Positions 1 to 5,382 of a stretch of DNA of 5,382 nucleotides are shown one piece after another; within the stretch, counting starts at the first letter, position 1, and each line of letters opens with the position of its first letter. The DNA lies in contig DAAI01000023.1 of the NCBI GenBank assembly GCA_001701105.1, forward strand, positions 1 through 5,382, read 5' to 3'. The stretch comes from Bacteroidales bacterium GP1. GTDB lineage: Bacteria > Bacteroidota > Bacteroidia > Bacteroidales > Muribaculaceae. Both the position numbers and the translations under genes were made by a program. The notes under the pieces were generated by a model. It made no database searches and was not told where the DNA came from. It saw only the letters and a list, made by a program, of their open reading frames with translations.

Positions 1-185
1 AATCGCCGATACAAAATTACTGATTACATTAGTGGTTGGTCAGATTACAAATAAAATTGTCTTAATCCTTATAAGACACTCACCATAATTTAAATCATCC
101 TCTAATACGCATCTATCAACATGCATCAATGCGACTCCGGTGGATATTAATAAGATAATACCAAACCAAGCCCCATTATAAAATG

Positions 186-216
186 CAAAGTTAGGAAAAC
201 AACCTGTAATAGCAAA
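186..216 (-). promoter_or_regulatory. Leftward Bacteroides-type promoter (TTTG, 19 bp, TAACTTTG)
   Basis: Read on the minus strand, TTTG at 216-213 is followed after 19 bases by TAACTTTG at 193-186. This matches the Bacteroidota primary-sigma consensus: a -33 TTTG element and a -7 TAnnTTTG element with a spacer of about 19-21. All ten specified bases match. Transcription would start near base 180 and run left, out of the window. No good start codon with a long reading frame follows before base 1, so the leader would be about 180 bases or the product lies just outside. The match could be chance in AT-rich DNA, but motif and spacing together make that less likely. Confidence 0.6.
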
Positions 217-266
217 CCCCGCATTTCGCTGATTTCTTCATCCATTGGAGCGGAATGGTTAGAATA

Positions 267-323
267 GTGCGGAAAAATGTGCGGAAAAATGTGCGGAAAG
301 TGTGCGGAAATAGTGCGGAAAAT
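267..323 (+). repeat. Phased tandem array of five GTGCGGAAA repeats
   Basis: Five copies of GTGCGGAAA begin at 267, 279, 291, 302 and 313. The spacings of 12, 12, 11 and 11 bases put every copy on roughly the same face of the helix. The linkers are short and A/T-rich (AAT, AAT, GT, TA). A degenerate copy, GAGCGGAAT, lies at 248-256, and isolated GCGGAA hexamers recur at 463-468 and 729-734 on the same strand. The array lies about 50 bases upstream of the -33 element of the leftward promoter, where an activator or repressor could bind, read there as TTTCCGCAC. It could also be an iteron-like replication element or a neutral intergenic satellite; the sequence does not decide. Confidence 0.75.
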
Positions 324-399
324 ACATCAAATACATGGACAATCAGATAGTTAACATACTATTACAAAATTTCGTGCCAACACTACGGAAATAATGCAA

Positions 400-418
400 C
401 CGAACAAAAACCGAACAA
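400..418 (+). repeat. Direct repeat CCGAACAA x2, 11 bp apart
   Basis: CCGAACAA occurs at 400-407 and again at 411-418, one helical turn apart. The same core returns as CCGAAC at 505-510, as CGAAC at 455-459, and inverted as GTTCGG at 552-557. This motif family is distinct from the GCGGAA array to its left. Repeated half-sites at helical spacing suggest a protein-binding site, possibly an operator for the small rightward ORF. There is no independent proof. Confidence 0.4.
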
Positions 419-502
419 TCTCATAAACATATGAATTTGTAACATCAATAAAAACGAACCCTGCGGAAGTCCACAGAGTACGAAATTACTCTACCTACTG
501 CA

Positions 503-559
503 ACCCGAACGATATGTGTCCGAGAGGAAGATAGAGCAGAATTGGATGAATGTTCGGGT
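503..559. repeat. Inverted repeat ACCCGAAC / GTTCGGGT
   Basis: ACCCGAAC at 503-510 is the exact reverse complement of GTTCGGGT at 552-559, giving an 8-bp perfect stem with one further G-T wobble inside (511/551). The loop is about 40 bases and contains the possible TTG start at 542. As RNA the stem could hide that start. As DNA the two arms could be operator half-sites related to the CCGAAC direct repeats at 400-418. The long loop makes a simple terminator unlikely, and no T-run follows. Confidence 0.35.
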
Positions 560-739
560 AGCCATCCGGAGGCCATCTCGGTTGTGAGGCCGGTGATGCC
601 GGAAAGCCTTCCAATGGAAAATAATTTGAAGGAACTTAGGGAATTGGTTTTAAAAGAATATGAACTTCTGCAGGAAAAATCGTTGCAACGGGCAGAAACG
701 GTTCCTGAAATACTTATTTCCCCATCCTGCGGAAAATAA
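542..739 (+). CDS. Doubtful small ORF, possible 65-residue helical protein
   Basis: I do not recognise this protein. The frame opens with TTG at 542; in-frame ATG codons follow at 596 (GAGG lies 6 bases upstream) and 614. The shortest version has 41 residues. Residues 25-51 look like one charged amphipathic helix, rich in Leu, Lys and Glu, followed by a short tail with VPEILISP. No signal peptide, membrane segment or known motif is visible. The frame stays open upstream to 452 without an ATG, which could mean a degraded longer gene. A GCGGAA hexamer of the repeat family lies in the last codons. It is the only rightward candidate and converges on the minus-strand cluster, 74 bases from its end. 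It may be non-coding. Confidence 0.25.
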   Translation: MDECSGSHPEAISVVRPVMPESLPMENNLKELRELVLKEYELLQEKSLQRAETVPEILISPSCGK

Positions 740-813
740 GTCGATAATGAGATAGAATGTAATTACCCACTATCCGGGCATCTGTGAATATAAACTGAAA
801 CGCGATCCGGGAA

Positions 814-1374
814 TCAGAACCAGAGGGCGAAGCGGGCGATTATGCCCCCCAGCCCGAAATAGAGGCCATTGTCGGATACTGCCTGAATATTATATCCCAT
901 TGAATATTGAAAATGGCGGTGGCGGAGTCCGAAAGCAAATTCACCGCATGGAGCGCCTTCGCCCGTGTGAGGAGCTCCGAGCATTACAGCCCATCCTGCA
1001 TCGAGCGAGACAAACGGCGTGGTGTTTTTATGCGCAAGTACGATATATTTAAGGTTAAGCGTCACCGGCATTGAGAGGCCAAAGGTGTTCACATTGAAGG
1101 CGAGTCCGATACCGGCGGAAATGTTGGGATTGAACCTGATGCCTTGAATGGTGCGCACTTCAAGGCGACTCGCCTCATACCATGGAAATCCGAGACAAAG
1201 GCCTACGTCGACTTCCGGCTGATACCTTACGCCTGAATTGGTTTTTGAAAACCAGGAGCGACCTTCGGCTCGGCAATTAAAGGGAATGCCCACCGCGAAT
1301 ATGGCGATGAGCATTCCGCAGATCATTTTTGATATTATCTTTCCTCCTGAACAGGGGAGAGGATTAGAGTCCAT
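814..1374 (-). CDS. Small outer-membrane beta-barrel protein
   Basis: This is a secreted protein of about 186 residues with the look of an eight-stranded outer-membrane barrel of the type common in Bacteroidota. A hydrophobic stretch (residues 18-33 from the ATG at 1374) ends near CRA-EG, a plausible signal peptidase I site. The mature part is alternating strands: EVDVGLCLGF, RLEVRTIQGIRFNPNISAGIGLAF, SMPVTLNLKYIVL, PFVSLDAGWAVM, GEFAFGLRH, FQYSMGYNIQ and GLYFGLGGIIARFALWF. The last residue is Phe, as usual for BamA-assembled barrels. Ligand and function are unknown. The start is uncertain: TTG at 1377, ATG at 1374, or ATG at 1326, which lies 15 bases after AGGAGGA. The gene begins about 14 bases after the lipoprotein stop, so the pair is probably co-transcribed. 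No hairpin terminator is evident in 740-813. Confidence 0.8.
   Translation of the reverse strand: MDSNPLPCSGGKIISKMICGMLIAIFAVGIPFNCRAEGRSWFSKTNSGVRYQPEVDVGLCLGFPWYEASRLEVRTIQGIRFNPNISAGIGLAFNVNTFGLSMPVTLNLKYIVLAHKNTTPFVSLDAGWAVMLGAPHTGEGAPCGEFAFGLRHRHFQYSMGYNIQAVSDNGLYFGLGGIIARFALWF
1342..1348 (-). promoter_or_regulatory. Strong Shine-Dalgarno-like AGGAGGA inside the barrel-protein start region
   Basis: On the minus strand AGGAGGA occupies 1348-1342. It lies inside the reading frame if translation starts at ATG 1374, and 15 bases upstream of the next in-frame ATG (1326). That spacing is longer than ideal, and no ATG, GTG or TTG stands at the usual distance. It may therefore be chance: the codons read Gly-Gly. 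It does leave the start of the barrel gene open, because the internal start would give a signal peptide with no positive charge before its hydrophobic core. Confidence 0.25.
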
Positions 1375-1388
1375 CAAGGTCCGGCTGC

Positions 1389-2618
1389 TTAATATTTTGT
1401 AAGATTAAGGCCAAATTCAATTCGGCCGGTCTGTTCGAGGAGCAGAGGCAGGGCGTCGTAAATTCCCATGATAAGCAATTCTTGATCTGCCAGTTCCGGA
1501 TTCGACCGGATAAATTCCACGATTCCGGTCCTTACCTCTGTATTAGTGAGGATGGGGATGATGCCCTGCTTAATGAGCGGAATGAGAACCTCCGACGGGA
1601 GGAAGAGCGACATAGTGGAGCCGGAGCGCACGGCAGCCATCGGGAAACCATCGGACAGCATGGGAAGCACCATAGAGACAAGATTAGCCACGAGGAGTTG
1701 CAACGGCGTTTCGGCGCGTTGTTTAATTCCGAAGGGATTCTCCGGTATGTCGGGGTCACGGTTGGTGTTGTTAAGAAGCACGAGGCTGAGAATGTCGGTG
1801 GGATTCACAAACACTTTCACCGACGCCTCGGAGAGAGGGATGTATTGGAAAGTGCATTTCGGAGCGAGTGTGAACACCGAAGCCCCGTTTGCGGTCTGAA
1901 GATATGTGACCGGCAGATTCCCATCCTTGTCGAAGGCAAGCGAACGCAGGCCGTTGGCAATCACTTCAGTGATCGACATTTTAGCGGTGTTGCCATAGAC
2001 ATCGATAAATGGGATGTTTACCAAAAGACGCAGCACATCCTGAATCTCGCGTTCGAGGGCAGGGATAGGAATCGGGAGATTCGTTTCCCATACGATATGG
2101 ATCGGCTGAGAGTCGTCGGTGGGAAGTCCGGACTGTGGCAGAGGTTTCCAGGACGTGCCTCCGAAGGTCTGATTCTTCAATGTCACATCGGTGAAATTGA
2201 TGTCGAGCGCAGTGGCGGAGATGTGTCCATTATATTTATAAGTCACGAACTCAGTGTCTCCATTGCCGGCGAATGAATATTTATCGGCGGAAGGCTTTAG
2301 CTGCAAAGCGAGTGAAAGTTCCGGAGATCCGGGTAAGACTCCCGGAGCCTTAAGTGCCGGCAGTCCTTTAAAGCTCTCGGAAAGCTGGCCAAGGTCGAAT
2401 TCCGACGACATGGTCAGCGATGCTTCGTTTCCATTTCCGGGAGTGAAGGCCCCTTGCTTGCCGGCCATTTCGGTGCCGTTGAACATGACGGTTATCGCTT
2501 CGCGGCCGGAATAAGTCTTGGCTTCGAGCGATTCGGGCTTATCTTTATGCTTGTCGCATGCGCCGAGACAGAGAAGCGTCGCCGCGGCGGCGATAAAGGG
2601 AAATGTCCTGAATTTCAT
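1389..2618 (-). CDS. Lipoprotein of unknown function (DUF4925-like)
   Basis: This 409-residue protein is a lipoprotein. The signal peptide has Lys2 and Arg4, a hydrophobic core at residues 6-18 and the lipobox LGAC with the lipid-bearing Cys at 21. The next residues, DKHKDKPES, are charged but do not clearly match a known surface-export signal. Residues 35-180 are strand-rich (TYSGREAITVMFNG, EFVTYKYNGHISATALDINFTDV) and resemble a calycin-like fold. Residues 185-230 and 300-395 are mostly helical, with long hydrophobic runs such as LQLLVANLVSMVLPML and EVLIPLIKQGIIPIL. Overall length and layout recall the uncharacterised Bacteroidota family DUF4925; that is memory, not a search. The ATG at 2618 follows an AT-rich leader typical of the phylum. 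It lies 50 bases after the Dabb gene and just before the barrel gene, so an envelope function shared with the barrel protein is a reasonable guess. Confidence 0.85.
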   Translation of the reverse strand: MKFRTFPFIAAAATLLCLGACDKHKDKPESLEAKTYSGREAITVMFNGTEMAGKQGAFTPGNGNEASLTMSSEFDLGQLSESFKGLPALKAPGVLPGSPELSLALQLKPSADKYSFAGNGDTEFVTYKYNGHISATALDINFTDVTLKNQTFGGTSWKPLPQSGLPTDDSQPIHIVWETNLPIPIPALEREIQDVLRLLVNIPFIDVYGNTAKMSITEVIANGLRSLAFDKDGNLPVTYLQTANGASVFTLAPKCTFQYIPLSEASVKVFVNPTDILSLVLLNNTNRDPDIPENPFGIKQRAETPLQLLVANLVSMVLPMLSDGFPMAAVRSGSTMSLFLPSEVLIPLIKQGIIPILTNTEVRTGIVEFIRSNPELADQELLIMGIYDALPLLLEQTGRIEFGLNLTKY

Positions 2619-2668
2619 AATGATAGGATGTTAATTAAAAGTAAAGGATGCCTGAAAATGAGTGAGCC

Positions 2669-2953
2669 TCAGCAGTCCACGCAAGCTCGTTGGTCAATAT
2701 GGCCCTTGATTATTTCCACGCAGGCCTGATGAGCGGGGTGCGCGCTATATGCCGCTATCGCGTCAAGATCCGCAGCTTTTGCAATGAGCATCACATCCCA
2801 AGTCTCGGTGGGATTTATGTTTAGCCCTGTTTCCATTGAATCAAGTTCCGGGATAAGAGCCGGCAATTGATTCAGAGCCTCAGCGAAGCGCGAGGCCAGT
2901 TCACGCCTCTGCTCTGCGCTACCTTTTAATTTGAACATCACTATGTGTTTCAT
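2669..2953 (-). CDS. Dabb (stress-responsive A/B barrel) domain protein
   Basis: This 94-residue cytoplasmic protein is a single Dabb domain, a small ferredoxin-like fold that normally dimerises into an alpha+beta barrel. The order fits the family: strand MKHIVMFKLK (1-10), helix at 13-31, strand LDSMETGLNI (38-47), strand WDVMLIAKA (52-60), helix at 62-70, the family's HPAH motif (72-75), helix to about 86, and a last strand RACVDC (89-94). Related proteins include plant stress proteins, a few polyketide cyclases and many bacterial proteins of unknown role. The reaction, if any, cannot be read from the sequence. The start 19 bases after the ABC-F stop points to co-transcription. The two C-terminal Cys residues (91 and 94) are worth noting, but I have no evidence that they bind metal. 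Confidence 0.88.
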   Translation of the reverse strand: MKHIVMFKLKGSAEQRRELASRFAEALNQLPALIPELDSMETGLNINPTETWDVMLIAKAADLDAIAAYSAHPAHQACVEIIKGHIDQRACVDC

Positions 2954-2972
2954 AACCGGGAGAATTTAAGGG

Positions 2973-4598
<1,626 letters not shown>

Positions 4599-4617
4599 TT
4601 AATGAGACAGTGAAACA

Positions 4618-5382
4618 TCAGCGTCGTCCCTGGCGGGCTTTCATCGAGCGCATCATCTGGGCCGGATTCTTGAGGTTAGAGGCCATATGCATCATCTTTC
4701 TCATCTCCTCAAACTGGCGCAGCAATCTGTTGACATCCTGCAGCGAAGTTCCCGACCCTTTGGCGATGCGTTGACGGCGCGAGCCCTTGATGATGTCGGG
4801 GTTCTGGCGCTCATAGGGGGTCATGGAGCTTATTATGGCCTCAATTCCCTTGAAGGCATTATCGTCGATGTCAATATCCTTGATGGCTTTCCCAACTCCG
4901 GGAATCATGGCTGCAAGATCCTTAATGTTACCCATCTTCTTAATCTGCTGGATCTGGCGCATAAAATCCTCAAAGTCGAATTTATTCTTGCGAAGTTTTT
5001 CCTGCAGACGTTCAGCCTCCTTCTGGTCGTAGACTTCCTGAGCCCTCTTTGCAAGCTCAACGATGTCGCCCATTCCGAGAATACGCGAAGCCATTCCTTC
5101 AGGATTGAATTCCTGGATGTCTTCGAGTTTCTCGCCGGTGCCGATGTATTTGATAGGCTTGTTTACCACGGCGCGTATAGATAGCGCGGCACCACCGCGT
5201 GTGTCGCCGTCGAGCTTTGTAAGGACCACGCCATCGAAGTCGATACGGTCGTTAAATGCCTTGGCCGTGTTGACGGCATCCTGACCGGTCATCGAGTCGA
5301 CTACGAAAAGGATCTCATTCGGACGGAGCGCATCCTTGAGATTGGCTATCTCGTCCACCTTCGCCGGAAAACTGGCCAAGAA
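4618..5382 (-). CDS. ffh: Signal recognition particle protein Ffh, C-terminal part
   Basis: This is the last 254 or so residues of the SRP GTPase, with the 5' part beyond the right edge. The TTG at 5379 is an internal Leu codon, not the start: the frame runs to 5382. Ffh binds 4.5S RNA and signal sequences emerging from the ribosome, and docks with FtsY at the inner membrane. The end of the G domain is visible: [12 protein letters not shown], the guanine-specificity motif TKLDGD (54-59 counted from 5379), TRGGAALS and [15 protein letters not shown]. After [13 protein letters not shown] comes the M domain, with [17 protein letters not shown] (134-150), IPGVGK, and the RNA-binding segment [12 protein letters not shown] (201-212) followed by [15 protein letters not shown]. 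The tail KARQGRR is short and basic. All expected features are intact. It is the most upstream gene seen in the leftward cluster. Confidence 0.97.
   Translation of the reverse strand, partial: FLASFPAKVDEIANLKDALRPNEILFVVDSMTGQDAVNTAKAFNDRIDFDGVVLTKLDGDTRGGAALSIRAVVNKPIKYIGTGEKLEDIQEFNPEGMASRILGMGDIVELAKRAQEVYDQKEAERLQEKLRKNKFDFEDFMRQIQQIKKMGNIKDLAAMIPGVGKAIKDIDIDDNAFKGIEAIISSMTPYERQNPDIIKGSRRQRIAKGSGTSLQDVNRLLRQFEEMRKMMHMASNLKNPAQMMRSMKARQGRR

Larger units (their letters stand above)
1..451. other. AT-rich region with no convincing gene
   Basis: No convincing gene lies here. Bases 1-240 are about 35% G+C by hand count, clearly poorer than the coding run to the right. Both strands carry only short open stretches. 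Two overlapping minus-strand frames (40-237 and 147-245) encode hydrophobic peptides, but the first lacks an early start codon and both overlap a strong promoter, so I do not call them genes. What the stretch does hold is a leftward promoter (186-216), a phased array of GTGCGGAAA repeats (267-323) and the first CCGAAC motifs (400-416). The likely reading is the upstream control region of a leftward gene beyond base 1, possibly with a long untranslated leader of about 180 bases. Confidence 0.6.

Noticed and set aside
40..237. A 65-codon minus-strand frame with hydrophobic text (GAWFGIILLISTGVALMHV), as a fragment of a membrane protein.
   Set aside because: It has no start codon before the middle, ends at a TGA at 40-42, and its first part overlaps a strong promoter. 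AT-rich DNA readily gives hydrophobic frames.
147..245. A 32-residue minus-strand ORF starting MDEEISEMRG with a hydrophobic tail; adding one G to the G-run at 217-220 would join it to the 40-237 frame.
   Set aside because: The joined frame would run through the promoter elements, and there is no ribosome-binding signal. One base cannot be judged without a related sequence.
267..323. The repeat array as a CRISPR.
   Set aside because: The units are 9 bases with 2-3 base linkers, far too short for repeats and spacers, and no cas gene is present.
504..600. A tRNA or SRP RNA, suggested by text such as TGTCCGAGAGGAAG and several short stems.
   Set aside because: No acceptor stem, anticodon arm or T-loop can be placed, and the conserved SRP RNA tetraloop region does not match.
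740..813. A bidirectional terminator between the convergent ends of the small ORF and the barrel gene.
   Set aside because: Only 3-4 bp stems (such as CCGG copies at 774 and 807) can be drawn and no T-run follows. ATCCGGG occurs twice, 33 bases apart, but this is too short to mean much.
1482..2276. A 264-codon plus-strand ORF.
   Set aside because: It lies antisense to the lipoprotein gene, whose signal peptide and lipobox are clear. Its translation is rich in His and Arg with no domain, a typical codon-bias shadow.
2619..2668. A separate promoter before the lipoprotein gene (TACTTTTA on the minus strand).
   Set aside because: The -7 match lacks the final G and no TTTG lies at the right distance upstream, so the evidence is too weak to call.

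Overview
The window looks like chromosomal DNA from the Bacteroidota, most likely Bacteroidales. A Muribaculaceae-like genome is my guess, but the sequence does not prove it. The reasons are a lipoprotein and a small outer-membrane barrel protein of types common in that phylum, AT-rich translation starts with little Shine-Dalgarno signal, and a promoter matching the Bacteroides consensus (TTTG, then TAnnTTTG).

The right nine-tenths (814-5382) is one leftward run of five genes on the minus strand. In order of transcription they are: the 3' part of ffh (SRP GTPase, cut by the window edge); a YbiT-type ABC-F ATPase; a small Dabb-fold protein; a 409-residue lipoprotein of unknown function; and a small outer-membrane beta-barrel protein. 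The gaps are 25, 19, 50 and about 14 bases. I see no convincing internal promoter or terminator, so a single operon or a read-through cluster is likely. The first two genes concern the ribosome or nascent chain, and the last two make cell-envelope proteins. Any functional link between the halves is inference.

The left tenth (1-813) differs. Bases 1-240 are about 35% G+C by hand count, and no convincing gene is visible up to about base 450. The region holds a consensus-quality leftward promoter (186-216) whose gene would lie outside the window. Behind it is a helically phased array of five GTGCGGAAA repeats (267-323). A second short motif family, CCGAAC, runs from 400 to 557 and includes a perfect 8-bp inverted repeat. 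A doubtful small rightward ORF (542-739) converges on the five-gene cluster.

I see no complete undescribed multi-gene system. The two most interesting items are the ABC-F protein, where every visible motif of one composite ATPase site is degraded while the other site looks intact, and the phased repeat array upstream of the leftward promoter.
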